Below, piece by piece: positions 51,844 through 63,139 of a stretch of 64,000 nt of DNA; the first letter of the stretch is position 1, and each line of letters starts with the position of its first letter. The position numbers were made by a program, and so were the translations under genes. The stretch comes from an uncultured Alphaproteobacteria bacterium (GTDB lineage: Bacteria; Pseudomonadota; Alphaproteobacteria; CAAHEQ01; UBA3637). The notes under the pieces are model-generated. The model saw only the letters and a list, made by a program, of their open reading frames with translations. It did not search any database and was not told the origin of the DNA. The DNA is taken from NCBI GenBank assembly GCA_944391565.1, contig CALXUB010000021.1, forward strand, positions 17,942 through 81,941. The letters are read 5' to 3'.

Positions 51844-53400
51844 TTAATTTCCGGCCAACAGAGCGTCGATTAATTCTTTGACTGTCGGAACGACTCCGTT
51901 TTGATACATTGGATCTTGTCCGAATCGAAAAGCACTATGTCCTGCAAACATCAAGTTATCTTCAACATCGGCGCCGTGCGCAATATCCATTAAGGTGCGC
52001 GTAATGCAAAAAGAACGCGGATCCGGCAGGCGAGACGTGTGCCCATCCATTTGGCTCCACCCGGAAAAAGCACACTGAGACAAACATCCGACGCATTCAG
52101 CCCGCGTGGTTTTAATACGTGTTTCTGCTGCTTTTGTCACAAAGATCAATGACGAATCCGGTGTTCGCATGGGGATATTTCGCTCGGAAGCCATATAATC
52201 CTGTGCTCTTTTCCAATCATGAGCCGTTAAATACACCGTATGCGCCGCCGACACTTTAAACGGTTTGACAAAAATTGTCTCGGGCTTGTCTTTATAAGGC
52301 ATTTCCGTATCTTTTTGTGCAATCAGTTCTTGCATAAAGCGCGTCCGCACGGCAGAAGAATAAAAGCCGGTCGGTGAAAATTGCTGCAAAACAACATCAC
52401 CGGGTTTCAAGCTCATCAGTTTTTCCTGCCAAGTGCGAACAACAGGACTTTCCTGTGTCAGCAAAGGTCTTGTTCCCAACTGAAACGCCAAAGGCCCGAT
52501 ATCGGGATTGTCGATGTAATCATCGAACTCAGTCAAGTTCCATACACCGCCCGCCATGATAATCGGAACGGATTGCAATCCGAACTCATTCATTTGGCGC
52601 CGCAAAGCCACCAAACGTTCATAGGGTCGTTCCGGTTTTTCCGGATTTTCGCTGTTAGACAATCCGTTATGTCCGCCGGCCAACCACGGATCTTCATACA
52701 CGACACCGCCCAAAAACTCCTTGCAGTTTTTATACGAGCGCAACCATAAAGCCCGAAAAGCCCGTGCACTGGACACAATCGGATAATAAAAAATTTCATG
52801 TTTTGACGCAATTTCCGCCAATCGATACGGCATACCGGCACCGCAGGTAATCCCGTGAATAAAATTTTTGGCTTCGCCCAGCATGCCTTCCATCACGGGC
52901 AGCGTGTCCCGCATATGAGTTTGAATTTTAAACCGAAGCGTTCCCAATGTTTGTTGAACCTTTTCACCCAAAACCTCGATTTTGGGGTGCAACCGGCCCG
53001 ACACACGCGTTTTCAGGTTTTTAACGATTTCTTCGCAAGAATTCATAACGCCTTCCAAAATCGGAATACTGCCGCCCATTTCCCACAAAACATTCATGTG
53101 AATACGACCGTTTCCGCCGGAAATTTCATGCGCCAAACGGGCTTGATCAATACCGCCTTTAATAGACATTTCAATCAATTCCTGATGACGTTCCTGACGT
53201 GTTTTCTTGGTATATTTTTTAGGAAGAATAGCGCCGTTTTCATCCAATTCATCCGCAAAAACGCCGGAAATGGTGCCGACAGCCCCTGCTGCTGCCCAAG
53301 CCCCGCTGGACCAACCGTCCGACACGGCAATGCCTTTGCCGCCTTCAATCAAAGGAATGACTTCTTTACCGGAAATCATTAAAGGTTTCAATGTTTTCAT
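51844..53400 (-). CDS. Nitronate-monooxygenase-family flavoprotein
   Basis: 518 aa, longer than the usual 320-370. An FMN-binding TIM barrel is visible: IAVSDGWSSGAWAAAGAVGTISG near the start, then FIHGITCGAGMPYRLAEIAS, VYEDPWLAGGHNG and VPIIMAGGVWN, then GPLAFQLGTRPLL. A C-terminal cysteine cluster (ECVGCLSQCAFSGW) may bind iron-sulfur or zinc and is not part of the standard family. The substrate is uncertain. It is monocistronic; the start follows GAGAGATAAT. Confidence 0.75.
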   Translation of the reverse strand: MKTLKPLMISGKEVIPLIEGGKGIAVSDGWSSGAWAAAGAVGTISGVFADELDENGAILPKKYTKKTRQERHQELIEMSIKGGIDQARLAHEISGGNGRIHMNVLWEMGGSIPILEGVMNSCEEIVKNLKTRVSGRLHPKIEVLGEKVQQTLGTLRFKIQTHMRDTLPVMEGMLGEAKNFIHGITCGAGMPYRLAEIASKHEIFYYPIVSSARAFRALWLRSYKNCKEFLGGVVYEDPWLAGGHNGLSNSENPEKPERPYERLVALRRQMNEFGLQSVPIIMAGGVWNLTEFDDYIDNPDIGPLAFQLGTRPLLTQESPVVRTWQEKLMSLKPGDVVLQQFSPTGFYSSAVRTRFMQELIAQKDTEMPYKDKPETIFVKPFKVSAAHTVYLTAHDWKRAQDYMASERNIPMRTPDSSLIFVTKAAETRIKTTRAECVGCLSQCAFSGWSQMDGHTSRLPDPRSFCITRTLMDIAHGADVEDNLMFAGHSAFRFGQDPMYQNGVVPTVKELIDALLAGN

Positions 53401-53462
53401 ATTATCTCTCTTTCATGAAAGATAAGAATACACGTTTTTTGCGAAAAGACAAGCAAGAATCT

Positions 53463-53807
53463 TTATCCTTCTGTCCGGCGCGACCGAAACAGTGTCAAAA
53501 GCGCAGAAATCACGGCATCATCTTGTTCCTGCAATTCCTCGATCAGCTCGACTAATTCGGGAGAAAAGGATTGATAAAGACTGGGTTCGTCTGCCGGCAA
53601 AAACAGCTCGTAAAAAGCAACGTCCAAAGCATCTGCAATGTCTTGTAAAGTCGACAGCTTCGTTGCAGCCGTTCCACATTCCAAATGACAAACCATCTCG
53701 ACACTTCTGTTAATCTTATCTGCTAAGTCAGCTTGAGTCCATCCTTTTGCGCGGCGTAAAGACCGTATTCGATATGAGAGGATTTTTCTTGGACTTTCTT
53801 TCATCAT
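53463..53807 (-). CDS. XRE-family HTH regulator
   Basis: 114 aa from the ATG at 53807 (ATGATG, so 53804 is also possible). HTH at about residues 8-62 (YRIRSLRRAKGWTQADLADK, then SVEMVCHLECGTAATKLSTLQDIADALDV in two helices). A TATACT box lies six bases before the ATG and no ribosome-binding site is seen, so the message may be leaderless (inference). The C-terminal half is acidic and helical. It lies between the nitronate monooxygenase gene and pnp. Confidence 0.75.
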   Translation of the reverse strand: MMKESPRKILSYRIRSLRRAKGWTQADLADKINRSVEMVCHLECGTAATKLSTLQDIADALDVAFYELFLPADEPSLYQSFSPELVELIEELQEQDDAVISALLTLFRSRRTEG

Positions 53808-53867
53808 GATTGAAGTATAAATTAAAATCCCTTCTTTTAAAATGATGTGAAAATTCAATTTTAACAA

Positions 53868-54180
53868 TAATTTTGGTCAAAAACTTGATTTCACAATTCA
53901 ATTTATATAATCAGGGAGTGTTTTGTTCATAAAGGAGTCCGTTTTTTTATTAAAAACCGATTCCAAAATCATGTTTCTTTTGGAGTCTTTTGTATTTTTG
54001 TTTTCAATTATCTTTAAAAACGACTCTTTTCCATTTCATAAGGTCTTTTTTTGAAAAAGTCATTTTTCCGCGATACAGAGCCAGATTGCATCAAAAATTT
54101 TTCCATCAAAAATTCGCGGATCTCCGGTTTAAGAAAAACAGCAGCGCTCAAGCCAAAAAACGAGAACCTTTCAAAATCAT
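53868..54180. other. Noncoding stretch between XRE gene and pnp
   Basis: AT-rich with T runs; no supported gene. The long plus-strand frame through here continues into pnp antisense and is rejected. TTGATT and TATAAT-like boxes at about 53883-53912 are 15 bases apart and weak. Confidence 0.4.
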
Positions 54181-54210
54181 AAAAAAAGCCCCTCCGAAGA
54201 AGGGCTTTTT
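54181..54210 (-). terminator. Terminator of the nusA-pnp operon
   Basis: Reading leftward, AAGCCCTTC/GAGGGGCTT with a TTCG loop and a T run of seven lies directly after the pnp stop. Confidence 0.85.
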
Positions 54211-54223
54211 CCTTTTAAAGAAC

Positions 54224-56386
54224 TTACGCTTCCGTCGGCGTCTCGGGAGCCGTTTCCGTGTGTTCTTCTTTTTTCACATCCAGGTCTTCACCTGTTTCTT
54301 GATTAACGCGTTTCATGGACAGTTTAATTTTGCCACGGTTATCCATGCCCAGGCATTTGACCTTGACCATGTCCCCTTCCTGCACGACATCTGTCACTTT
54401 TTCCACGCGTTTCGGAGCCAATTCGGAAATGTGCACCAATCCGTCACGCGCGCCCAAGAAGTTCACGAACGCACCGAAGTCCATGATTTTAACGACTTTT
54501 CCGTCATAAATCTGACCGACTTCCGGTTCCGAGACAATGCCTTTAATCCAATTCAAAGCGGCTTCGCCGGCCTTGGCATCCACGGACGCGATTTTGACGA
54601 TACCGTCATCATCGATATCCACTTTTGCGCCAGTTTTTTCAACGATTTCCCGAATGACTTTACCGCCGGTTCCAATCACATCGCGGATTTTATCCTTATC
54701 AATCTGAATGGTTGTGATTCGCGGTGCGTTCGGAGAAACCATTTCACGCGGCGCTTTCAAAGCTTCGGCCATTTTGCCCAAGATGTGCTGCCGCCCCTCA
54801 TGCGCTTGTTGCAAAGCAATTCCCATGATTTCCTTGGTGATGGAAGTGATTTTAATATCCATTTGCAATGCAGTCACACCGTCTTTTGTGCCGGCGACTT
54901 TAAAGTCCATATCGCCCAAATGGTCTTCGTCGCCCATAATGTCTGTCAGAACGGCAAAATCGTCGCCTTCTTTAATCAAACCCATGGCAATACCGGCCAC
55001 CGGCTTTTTCATCGGAACGCCCGCGTCCATCAAAGACAAACAAGAACCGCAAACGGTTGCCATGGAAGACGACCCGTTTGATTCCATAATTTCTGATACG
55101 ACACGAATGGTATAGGGGAATTCCTCGGCTGAAGGCAGCATCGGATGAATGGCCCGCCAAGCCAATTTGCCGTGACCGATTTCGCGACGGCCAGGAGACC
55201 CGATACGACCGACCTCGCCCACCGAAAACGGCGGAAAGTTATAATGCAGCATAAATGTTTGTTTCCATTCGCCTGTCAAATCATCGACGATTTGTTCATC
55301 TTCACCCGTTCCCAAGGTTGCAACGACCAAAGCTTGTGTCTCGCCGCGCGTAAACAAAGCCGATCCGTGTGCTTTGGGTAAAATGCCGACTTCGGCTTCA
55401 ATCGGGCGGACGGTTTTTGTATCACGACCGTCAATGCGAATACCGGTTTTCAAAATATCCTGTCGCACGACTTGTGCTTCCAGTTCATGGAAAATCGGTT
55501 CAACCAACGGAGCAGCCGCTTCATTTTCGGCAAACAATGCCAAAGCTTTTTCTTTCACGGCACCGACGGCAGCCTGACGGTCCAGCTTTTCATGAATTTT
55601 ATAGGCAGCTTTCAGCTCGGCCAGCAACTCTTTTTCCAACGTGGATTTCACCAAGTCATATTCGGCCGGTTTTTCTTTTAACTCCCACGGATCCTTAGCG
55701 CATTCTTCCGCCAAAGCGATAATCGCATCAATCACCGGCTGGAAACCCTGATGACCGAAATCCACGGCGCCCAACATGACGTCTTCAGGCAATTCCTTAG
55801 CTTCGGATTCCACCATCAGCACGCCTTGTTTTGTTCCGGCGACCACCAAATCCAGTTCGGATTTTTTCACTTCCGCAAGTGTGGGATTCAGCACATACTG
55901 ACCATCCATATAGCCGACACGAGCGGCCGCAATGGGCCCCAGGAAGGGCAATCCGGAAATAGTCAACGCTGCCGACGCCGCAATCATGGCGACAATATCG
56001 GGGTTGTTGTGCATATCATGACTTAAAAGCGTGCATGTCACTTGTGTTTCGTTGTTAAATCCTTTAGCAAACAAAGGACGAATCGGACGGTCGATTAACC
56101 GAGAAATCAAAACTTCACCTTCACTCGGTTTTCCTTCGCGTTTAAAAAAGCCGCCCGGGATTTTACCGGCAGCATAAGCTTTTTCAATATAGTTGACCGT
56201 CAGGGGAATAAAATCTTCATACGTTTCCGGAGCCGTCCGCGCCGCGCACACAGCGCAATGCACGATCGTTTCGCCGTATGTGACGAGAACAGACCCGTCT
56301 GCTTGTTTTCCGACTTTACCTGTTTCAATCACAAGCTTGCGGCCGGCCCAATCAATTTCTTTTTTGTAAGTTTTAAACAATGACAT
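54224..56386 (-). CDS. pnp: Polyribonucleotide nucleotidyltransferase (PNPase)
   Basis: 720 aa, full length. Two RNase PH domains (the second with the [16 protein letters not shown] and [11 protein letters not shown] segments) are followed by KH ([14 protein letters not shown]) and S1 ([17 protein letters not shown]) domains. It degrades RNA 3' to 5' by phosphorolysis. It is the last gene of the operon, after rpsO and a terminator, as in many Proteobacteria; a separate promoter is likely. Confidence 0.98.
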   Translation of the reverse strand: MSLFKTYKKEIDWAGRKLVIETGKVGKQADGSVLVTYGETIVHCAVCAARTAPETYEDFIPLTVNYIEKAYAAGKIPGGFFKREGKPSEGEVLISRLIDRPIRPLFAKGFNNETQVTCTLLSHDMHNNPDIVAMIAASAALTISGLPFLGPIAAARVGYMDGQYVLNPTLAEVKKSELDLVVAGTKQGVLMVESEAKELPEDVMLGAVDFGHQGFQPVIDAIIALAEECAKDPWELKEKPAEYDLVKSTLEKELLAELKAAYKIHEKLDRQAAVGAVKEKALALFAENEAAAPLVEPIFHELEAQVVRQDILKTGIRIDGRDTKTVRPIEAEVGILPKAHGSALFTRGETQALVVATLGTGEDEQIVDDLTGEWKQTFMLHYNFPPFSVGEVGRIGSPGRREIGHGKLAWRAIHPMLPSAEEFPYTIRVVSEIMESNGSSSMATVCGSCLSLMDAGVPMKKPVAGIAMGLIKEGDDFAVLTDIMGDEDHLGDMDFKVAGTKDGVTALQMDIKITSITKEIMGIALQQAHEGRQHILGKMAEALKAPREMVSPNAPRITTIQIDKDKIRDVIGTGGKVIREIVEKTGAKVDIDDDGIVKIASVDAKAGEAALNWIKGIVSEPEVGQIYDGKVVKIMDFGAFVNFLGARDGLVHISELAPKRVEKVTDVVQEGDMVKVKCLGMDNRGKIKLSMKRVNQETGEDLDVKKEEHTETAPETPTEA

Positions 56387-56442
56387 AAAATATTACCTTT
56401 CATACCTACATACAACTTACCGCCCCGGCCCATCCGGAGCGA

Positions 56443-56470
56443 TAAAAAGGGGCATGACCCTCACGCCCCT
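56443..56470 (-). terminator. Terminator between rpsO and pnp
   Basis: AGGGGC/GCCCCT stem (56465-56470 with 56448-56453) followed by a T run on the minus strand. Partial read-through to pnp is plausible. Confidence 0.7.
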
Positions 56471-56480
56471 TGATTTTGGA

Positions 56481-56750
56481 TTACTTACGCAATCCCAAAC
56501 GTTTAATCAACGTTTCATAGCGCTGCTGGCTTTGTTTCTTCACATAGTCCAGCAAACGACGGCGCTGACCGACCATAATCAAAAGCCCGCGACGGGAAAT
56601 AAAATCCTTTTTGTGGTCTTTCATATGTTCGGTTAAATTTTTAATGCGTTCCGTCAAAATAGCGACTTGAACTTCCGGAGATCCTGTATCTCCTTCTTTG
56701 ATCGCATACTCTTTAATGAGTTCTGCTTTTCTTTCATTTGTAATCGACAT
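56481..56750 (-). CDS. rpsO: 30S ribosomal protein S15
   Basis: 89 aa, the standard length: [20 protein letters not shown], then [15 protein letters not shown] and the [15 protein letters not shown] signature. It binds 16S rRNA in the platform. The ATG at 56750 follows AAAGGAGAAAACG inside the end of truB (17-base overlap). Confidence 0.98.
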   Translation of the reverse strand: MSITNERKAELIKEYAIKEGDTGSPEVQVAILTERIKNLTEHMKDHKKDFISRRGLLIMVGQRRRLLDYVKKQSQQRYETLIKRLGLRK

Positions 56751-57660
56751 CGTTTTCTCCTTTGAAAACTTTGCTGGGACGGAACATGCCGCCTTCAGCA
56801 TAACCAAACGCAATGAGCCGACCGGACAGCATCGCCTTTAAAAAGTCACCTTCTTGAAAGCAAGCCCCCGTGGGAAGCGGCACAGCTCTTCCGTGGCCCA
56901 AAGCTCGAGCCTCATTCTCCGAAACAGCCAGTTCCAAGATGTCGGTCAGGACGGCTTCAAGGGGAATAAGAACCTCTCGAGGGTTTTCACTATACGCTTC
57001 TTTTTCCAATTTGTCCAGCGAAATCGCATCAGCCAATGTAAAAGGCCCGCTTTGTGTCCGTCGAAGCTCGGCAATACATCCGCATGAACCGCATTGCCGA
57101 GCAATATCACGCCCCAGCGAACGCACATACGTGCCTTTCCCGCAAGTGACGGTCAAAACCGCCTTATCCGGAGCCCGAAGATCCGTCAAAGTCAGGCTTT
57201 CAACATGCACGGGACGAGGCGGCAGGGAAACGGCCTCGCCTTTGCGCGCTTTTTCATAGGCTCGCTTGCCGGCCGTTTTCAAAGCACTGTAAGCCGGAGG
57301 CACCTGAAGAATATCGCCCGTAAAAGAAGGTAAAACCGCCTCAATTTCGTCTTTGGAAGGCCGATGATCCGAAGTGGCAATGACTTCACCTTCCAAATCA
57401 TCCGTCGTTGTTGCTTGTCCGAATTGAATTTGAAAGGTATATTTTTTAAGGCCGTTCATGACAAACGGCACAGTTCGAGTCGCTTTACCCATCGCAATGG
57501 GCAACACACCCGTCGCCAGCGGATCCAATGTGCCGGCATGCCCGATCTTCCGGGGATGAAAAAGACGCTTTAATCGACTGACAACCTCGGTTGATCCCAT
57601 GCCATACGGTTTGTCGATAACCAACCAACCGTTCAAATCATTCACGATTTTAGGTCCCAT
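56734..57660 (-). CDS. truB: tRNA pseudouridine55 synthase TruB
   Basis: 308 aa. [18 protein letters not shown], then [20 protein letters not shown] with the catalytic Asp, and [14 protein letters not shown]-terminal PUA-like region follows. It makes pseudouridine 55 in the tRNA T-loop. It lies downstream of rbfA with an extra small gene between them. Confidence 0.96.
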   Translation of the reverse strand: MGPKIVNDLNGWLVIDKPYGMGSTEVVSRLKRLFHPRKIGHAGTLDPLATGVLPIAMGKATRTVPFVMNGLKKYTFQIQFGQATTTDDLEGEVIATSDHRPSKDEIEAVLPSFTGDILQVPPAYSALKTAGKRAYEKARKGEAVSLPPRPVHVESLTLTDLRAPDKAVLTVTCGKGTYVRSLGRDIARQCGSCGCIAELRRTQSGPFTLADAISLDKLEKEAYSENPREVLIPLEAVLTDILELAVSENEARALGHGRAVPLPTGACFQEGDFLKAMLSGRLIAFGYAEGGMFRPSKVFKGENDVDYK

Positions 57661-57736
57661 GCGTTCTTTTCTCCAATTATGACATTTTTCAACAAACTTG
57701 CCGAATAAATGTTTTTTGACTGACCATCAGTTCCCC

Positions 57737-58183
57737 TTAAACGCGAACCAGCTGCGACGGAACGTTCTGAACAGGCCGACGACTTTGAACCACTGTTCTG
57801 GGCCGAGTTTGATAAATCTGCACGATGCCCGCGAAAATATAAGCCAGCTGCCGTTCCATATCCGTCACGGAACATCCCATTTTCTTGGCAGAAGTTTCTT
57901 TTTTCAATCGTTTGAAGCTTTTTTCAAAAGCTGGTTCTTTTTCAAACAAGTCCTTTAAGACATACAAAAAACGCACGCGCCGTTGATACACAACAGAAAA
58001 AGCATCCGCGACCACGCCTTTGGACACATAGGGCCCTAAAAAATAAACCTGAACCGCATGAACTAAATTACGACCATATCCCGGTTCGCTGCGCATCCGA
58101 CATAACGCCAAAGAAGCCGCAGGCACCAGCGCTGCCGGATCTTTTTTCATAAAATCAAAAAGCGTTTCCACTTTGTTGGACAT
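57737..58183 (-). CDS. Small basic protein of unknown function in the nusA operon
   Basis: 148 aa, mostly helical and basic (pI high by eye), not recognised. LVPAASLALCRMRSEPGYGRNLVHAVQVYF and KKLKKETSAKKMG-like segments give no family. It lies one base from rbfA and 76 bases before truB, so it is co-transcribed with translation genes. An RNA-related role is only a guess. Start ATG 58183; no signal peptide. Confidence 0.55.
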   Translation of the reverse strand: MSNKVETLFDFMKKDPAALVPAASLALCRMRSEPGYGRNLVHAVQVYFLGPYVSKGVVADAFSVVYQRRVRFLYVLKDLFEKEPAFEKSFKRLKKETSAKKMGCSVTDMERQLAYIFAGIVQIYQTRPRTVVQSRRPVQNVPSQLVRV

Positions 58184-58576
58184 TCAATCTTCCTTTTCAA
58201 TATCGGCTTTGACTTTCGGGTCGTTCAGCAGGGCTTCGATTTTAACGGCTTCATCAAAAGAAGTATCCTCCCGAAAACGAATATCGGGCGTTATGCGCAA
58301 GCGTATTTTTTGCCCGACGGCTTTGCGAAAAACGCCCTTGTTCCGGTTAAGCGCCTCAATGAGTGTCTGAACGGGTTGCCCGCCGACGGCATGCACATAT
58401 GCCGTTGCCCAAGAAAAATCCGGGCTCATTTTCACCTCGGTAATCATCACCAAAGCACCGGCCAAATCGGCGTCATACAAGTCTTGACGCAACAGCACGT
58501 CAGACAAAACATGTCGCACTTCTTCACCGACCCGCAACTGTCGTTCCGTCGGCATTTTCGGTTCGTTTTTGACCAT
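58184..58576 (-). CDS. rbfA: Ribosome-binding factor A
   Basis: 130 aa. RQLRVGEEVRHVLSDVLLRQ, then ITEVKMSPDFSWATAYVHAVGG and RLRITPDIRFREDTSFDEA follow the RbfA KH-like fold. It helps 30S maturation and cold adaptation. It lies two bases after infB in the standard order. Confidence 0.95.
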   Translation of the reverse strand: MVKNEPKMPTERQLRVGEEVRHVLSDVLLRQDLYDADLAGALVMITEVKMSPDFSWATAYVHAVGGQPVQTLIEALNRNKGVFRKAVGQKIRLRITPDIRFREDTSFDEAVKIEALLNDPKVKADIEKED

Positions 58577-58578
58577 TT

Positions 58579-61011
58579 TTACACCCGAATATCCAAGGAA
58601 ACCGCCACCTGCTCAATTTCAAAGCATTCGATGGTGTCCCCCACTTTTATATCATCATAATTTGCAAAGCTCATACCGCATTCAAAGCCGGATTTGACTT
58701 CTTTGACATCGTCTTTAAAACGTTTCAGTTGTGATAACTCACCTTCATGAATCACCACGTTATCCCGCAGTAATCTGACCTTGGCACCGCGTTTGACCAA
58801 TCCTTCCGTCACCATACAGCCAGCCACGTTGCCGACTTTTGAAACATGAATGACCTGACGCACTTCGGCATAACCCAGGATTTTTTCTTTTTCTTCCGGT
58901 GTCAACAAGCCTTCCACGGCTTTTTTCATATCATTGGCGACATCATAAATAATCGAATAATATCGAATGTCGACATTGTCACGCTTGGCATTTTCGCGCG
59001 CTTGCGGATTAGCCCGCACATTAAAGCCGATAATTGTTGCATTTGATGCCCGCGCCAACGCCACATCCGTTTCGTTGATACTGCCCACCGCAGCATGCAA
59101 CACACGAATACGCACTTCATCATTGGCAATCTTGGCCAATGTGCCTTGCAACGCTTCCACGGAGCCTTGGACATCGCCTTTAACGATAACCGGGAACTCT
59201 TTGGTTTCACCGGCTTTAATCTGGGCAAACATTTGCTCCATCGTCGATCCGCTGGCGCGTTTAACTGTCATGGCCTCACGCGCTTTGCGTTGACGATACC
59301 CGGAAATCTCACGCGCTTTGGCTTCGTCTTCCACAACCGTCAATTCATCTCCGGCCGCCGGCACACCCTGTAAGCCCACAACTTCAACCGGCGTTGCCGG
59401 CAAAGCTTCCTTCACACGCTGACCTTGGTCGTTTAACAATGACCGCACGCGGCCCCATTCCTGGCCCACGACAAAAATATCGCCGATTTTCAATGTTCCG
59501 CGCGACACTAAAACCGTTGCCACCGGACCACGCCCTTTTTCCATCTTGGATTCCACAACCACACCTTCGGCCGAACGATTCGGGTTTGCCTTTAAATCCA
59601 ACACTTCGGCCTGCAACAAAACCGCTTCCACCAGCTTATCCAAATTGGTGCGTTGTTTGGCCGACACATCCACAGACAAAACATCACCGCCCAAACTTTC
59701 CACGACAACCTCGTGATTCAACAGCTCCATTTTCACCTTATCCGGATGAGCGCCCGGCACGTCAATTTTATTGATGGCAACGACCATCGGCACCCCTGCG
59801 GCTTTAGCATGGTTAATGGCTTCAATGGTCTGCGGCATAACACCGTCATTGGCAGCCACAACCAAAATCACGATATCCGTAATTTTAGCCCCGCGAGCCC
59901 GCATCGCCGTAAACGCTTCATGACCCGGCGTATCAATAAACGTCACTTTTTGCCCGGAAGGCATAGTCACCTGATAGGCGCCGATATGCTGCGTAATTCC
60001 GCCGGCTTCTCCGCTGGCGACATGCGTGGAACGCAAAGCGTCCAGCAAAGATGTTTTTCCGTGGTCGACATGCCCCATCACCGTCACGACAGGTGCACGC
60101 GGCAGTTTATCTTCTTCTTTATCTTCGGCCGTTTTTAAAATATCTTCCACATCGGATTCGGCGACACGCGTCACTTTATGTCCCAGTTCTTCCGCCACCA
60201 GCTCTGCGGTATCAGCATCAATGGTCTGTGTAATGGTTGCCATCACGCCCATGTTCATCAAGGTTTTAACCACAGTCGCAGCACGTTCTGCCATGCGGTT
60301 TGCCAACTCTTGCACCGTGATGGTTTCTGGAATCGTCACGTCTCGCATGATTTTTTCAGCCGTTTTCAGCGCTTCAGCATGTTTCATTCTTTCTTTTTCG
60401 CGCGCCCGGCGAATAGAAGCCAAACTCCGGCCCCGCCGTTGCCCCCATCCGTCATCGTCATCATCGCTGCCGGTAAAAGCCGCAACATTGATTTTTCCGC
60501 CCTTGCGCCGTTCTTCATTGACTTTCGGACGTTTGACGGGCAAAGCCTTGTCAGGCAGTGTTTTTTTACGAGATTTAAAATCTTCTTCTTCGTCTTCTTC
60601 GTCGTATTTCTTTTTATTTTCTTTAGGCTGCGGCTTGATTTCCGTTTCCGGTTCGGGTGCCGGTGCCGCCTGTTCTTGCATTTCAGTTGCTTCTTGTTCG
60701 CGTTTTGCGGCTTCTTCGGCTTCTTCTTTCAAGCGACGCGCTTCTGCTTCGGCCCGTTCACGCGCCCGCTGTTCTTCCATTTTTTTAGCTTCTTTCAACA
60801 GCTGGATTTTATGTGCCTGCTGAGCATCGGCCTGAGCTGCCGTCAAGGGGACCGATCCCGGTTGAATCGTCCGTTTTTTCCGCACTTCGACCTGCACCAC
60901 CTTGGAGGAGGAACCGAAACTTTGACGAATATGTGAACGTTCCAAAGGCCGCTTCAGTTCCAACTTGCCTCTGTTCAGCGTCAAGGATGTTTTTTTCGTT
61001 TCTTCTGTCAT
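58579..61011 (-). CDS. infB: Translation initiation factor IF-2
   Basis: 810 aa. A charged, repetitive N-terminus (coiled-coil, about 75-210) is followed by the IF2-N domain ([24 protein letters not shown]), then the G-domain with [17 protein letters not shown] and NKID, and domains II-IV. It brings initiator tRNA to the ribosome. Its start overlaps the end of the YlxR gene by four bases. Confidence 0.97.
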   Translation of the reverse strand: MTEETKKTSLTLNRGKLELKRPLERSHIRQSFGSSSKVVQVEVRKKRTIQPGSVPLTAAQADAQQAHKIQLLKEAKKMEEQRARERAEAEARRLKEEAEEAAKREQEATEMQEQAAPAPEPETEIKPQPKENKKKYDEEDEEEDFKSRKKTLPDKALPVKRPKVNEERRKGGKINVAAFTGSDDDDDGWGQRRGRSLASIRRAREKERMKHAEALKTAEKIMRDVTIPETITVQELANRMAERAATVVKTLMNMGVMATITQTIDADTAELVAEELGHKVTRVAESDVEDILKTAEDKEEDKLPRAPVVTVMGHVDHGKTSLLDALRSTHVASGEAGGITQHIGAYQVTMPSGQKVTFIDTPGHEAFTAMRARGAKITDIVILVVAANDGVMPQTIEAINHAKAAGVPMVVAINKIDVPGAHPDKVKMELLNHEVVVESLGGDVLSVDVSAKQRTNLDKLVEAVLLQAEVLDLKANPNRSAEGVVVESKMEKGRGPVATVLVSRGTLKIGDIFVVGQEWGRVRSLLNDQGQRVKEALPATPVEVVGLQGVPAAGDELTVVEDEAKAREISGYRQRKAREAMTVKRASGSTMEQMFAQIKAGETKEFPVIVKGDVQGSVEALQGTLAKIANDEVRIRVLHAAVGSINETDVALARASNATIIGFNVRANPQARENAKRDNVDIRYYSIIYDVANDMKKAVEGLLTPEEKEKILGYAEVRQVIHVSKVGNVAGCMVTEGLVKRGAKVRLLRDNVVIHEGELSQLKRFKDDVKEVKSGFECGMSFANYDDIKVGDTIECFEIEQVAVSLDIRV

Positions 61012-61631
61012 TCTTTGTTTTCCTCTATATCTTGATAGGCGCGCCAGCGCAGCACCTCATTTTTAAAAGTTTCCGCCAGTTTACACTTTTTTATTCCCAA
61101 ATGCACGCAAAAATCGCGTCCGAGTGCCAAATCCAGTTCTTCGGTCGTGAAATCATCAACCTGAAAAGCCGCCGAAAACGCATCCGTCAAGCGTTTTTTT
61201 TCAGCCGCCGAACCGTCCTTGGCCTGAACAATAACGGCAAGAGGCGCCTGATGCGCCGCTTCTTTGACTTTTTCAAAACCGACAACCAGACAACCCGCTT
61301 TTTTAGCCAACCCCAGCAAATCCAAACAGCGTTTTTTTAACAACTCTTCCACATGATCGGCAAAGCCGTCGGGTACTTTTACAGGGGCATGCAGCGCTTT
61401 TCGAAAAGACCCGTGCGCAATGGCTTCTTCCAACACCCGGCGTGATGCAGACAGCCAAATCCCGCGGCCGCCCAATTTTTCCGTCAAGTCCGGATAAATC
61501 AGCTTATCCGGCCCTTCCGCAAAACGAATCAGACAAGAACGATCCGCCGGCGCGCCGGTGATAAAACACCGACGCTGCCCCGGTTCAGCCTTCAGCTGAG
61601 CAATGTTATTTTTGCGTCTCGTCCGTGTCAA
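61008..61631 (-). CDS. YlxR (DUF448) and L7Ae-like RNA-binding protein
   Basis: 207 aa. N-terminal YlxR domain ([23 protein letters not shown], then [19 protein letters not shown]) and a C-terminal L7Ae/L30e-like domain ([21 protein letters not shown]). This fusion is typical for Alphaproteobacteria between nusA and infB. YlxR-type proteins bind RNA and can affect RNase P or nucleoid functions. It overlaps nusA by 26 bases. Confidence 0.9.
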   Translation of the reverse strand: MTRTRRKNNIAQLKAEPGQRRCFITGAPADRSCLIRFAEGPDKLIYPDLTEKLGGRGIWLSASRRVLEEAIAHGSFRKALHAPVKVPDGFADHVEELLKKRCLDLLGLAKKAGCLVVGFEKVKEAAHQAPLAVIVQAKDGSAAEKKRLTDAFSAAFQVDDFTTEELDLALGRDFCVHLGIKKCKLAETFKNEVLRWRAYQDIEENKE

Positions 61632-63126
61632 ACCAATGCTCCCGCGCTTTCATAATCAGCGCATTTGCCGTTTCTTCGTCGACGGATGCTTTGCCCAAAA
61701 TATCAATCAACTCATCCGAAGACAAGTCCGCAAAATCATCCAGCGTCTTGACGTCATGTTCACCTAATTTCACCAACATTTCCAGTGTTAAGCCGGATAA
61801 TTGTTTCAAATCATCCGCAATTTGCATGGATGCCAGTTTTTTCTCAAAAGCCGAATTCTTTTCTTCCAAATAAGCCTTGGCTCGATTTTGCAGCTCGATT
61901 GCCAGACTTTCGTCAAAACCATCGATGCCGCTCAGCTCGTCCAAATCAACATAAGCGACTTCTTCAATTTTGGTAAAGCCTTCCTGAATCAACAAGTGTG
62001 CAATCATATCGTCCACATCCAACGCCGAGGTAAACAATTCCAAACGGCCCTTTTCCTCAGCCTGACGGTGTTCGGCTTCCTGCGCCTCGTTCAACACGTC
62101 GATGTGCCAGTTTGTAAGCTGGCTGGTCAAACGCACGTTTTGCCCACGGCGTCCAATGGCTTGAGACAACTGCTCATCCGGCACCACGACTTCGGCATTT
62201 TTAGACTCTTCGTCCAACACGATTTTCAATACTTCGGAAGGTGCCAACGCGTTCACGATAAACGTGGCCGGATCAGCGGACCAATGCACGACATCGATTT
62301 TTTCACCCTGCAGCTCGGTGACGATTGCCTGAACACGCACACCGCGCATACCGATACAGGCCCCGCGGGGGTCAATCGAAGAATCTTTTGAATATACCGC
62401 CACTTTGGCCCGAGATCCCGGATCGCGCGCCACGGATTTAATTTCAATAATGCCGTCATAGACTTCCGGAACTTCGGCAGCAAACAACTTCGCCAGAAAC
62501 TGCGGATGCGAACGGGTCAGGAAAATCTGCGGTCCGCGATTTTCAGCCCGCACGTCCAACAACAAAGCCCGAACGCGGTCGCCAACACGGAAATTTTCGT
62601 TGGGTATCAGCTCGTCCCGCCGCAAAATAGCCTCGGCCCGACCCAAATCCACAATCACATTGCCCAGCTCAACCCGCTTGACCGTACCATGCACGATTTC
62701 GCCGATTTTATCTTTAAACTCATTAAACTGACGCATCCGTTCGGCATCCCGCACTTTTTGCGTAATCACCTGCTTGGCCGTTTGCGCCGCAATCCGTCCG
62801 AAGTCAATCGGCGGCAGCGGATCGATGACAAATTCGCCTACTTTCAGCGTCGGATATTTTTTGGCAGCATCGGCAACCGACATTTGCGTCATTTCATTTT
62901 CAACCGTTTCAACGATTTCAATATAACGCGCCAGCTGAATAGCACCGGTTTTGCGATCAATTTGAGCCCGAATATCATATTCGGGACCGTATTTTGACCG
63001 ACCGGCCCGCGCAATGGCGAACTCCATGGCCGACAAAACGTCGTCGCGTTCAATGCCTTTTTCCCGAGCAACCATATCCGCCACTTGCAGCAGTTCCGGC
63101 CGTGAAAGAGATGTTGTGTTTTCCAT
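61606..63126 (-). CDS. nusA: Transcription termination/antitermination factor NusA
   Basis: 506 aa. N-terminal RNAP-binding domain, S1 domain (IVHGTVKRVELGNVIVDLGRAEAILRRDE), KH1/KH2 (DPRGACIGMRGVRVQAI, then LSQAIGRRGQNVRLTSQL) and C-terminal HhH repeats. It binds RNA polymerase and nascent RNA to control pausing, termination and antitermination. Because a terminator hairpin lies in the operon leader, autoregulation by NusA is possible. Confidence 0.97.
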   Translation of the reverse strand: MENTTSLSRPELLQVADMVAREKGIERDDVLSAMEFAIARAGRSKYGPEYDIRAQIDRKTGAIQLARYIEIVETVENEMTQMSVADAAKKYPTLKVGEFVIDPLPPIDFGRIAAQTAKQVITQKVRDAERMRQFNEFKDKIGEIVHGTVKRVELGNVIVDLGRAEAILRRDELIPNENFRVGDRVRALLLDVRAENRGPQIFLTRSHPQFLAKLFAAEVPEVYDGIIEIKSVARDPGSRAKVAVYSKDSSIDPRGACIGMRGVRVQAIVTELQGEKIDVVHWSADPATFIVNALAPSEVLKIVLDEESKNAEVVVPDEQLSQAIGRRGQNVRLTSQLTNWHIDVLNEAQEAEHRQAEEKGRLELFTSALDVDDMIAHLLIQEGFTKIEEVAYVDLDELSGIDGFDESLAIELQNRAKAYLEEKNSAFEKKLASMQIADDLKQLSGLTLEMLVKLGEHDVKTLDDFADLSSDELIDILGKASVDEETANALIMKAREHWFDTDETQK

Positions 63127-63139
63127 ATCGTTTTCCTTC

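Noticed and set aside
53990..55081. 363-codon plus-strand frame
   Set aside because: It lies mostly antisense to pnp, is rich in Phe, His and Arg, and has no ribosome-binding site. It is a shadow of the strongly supported pnp gene.
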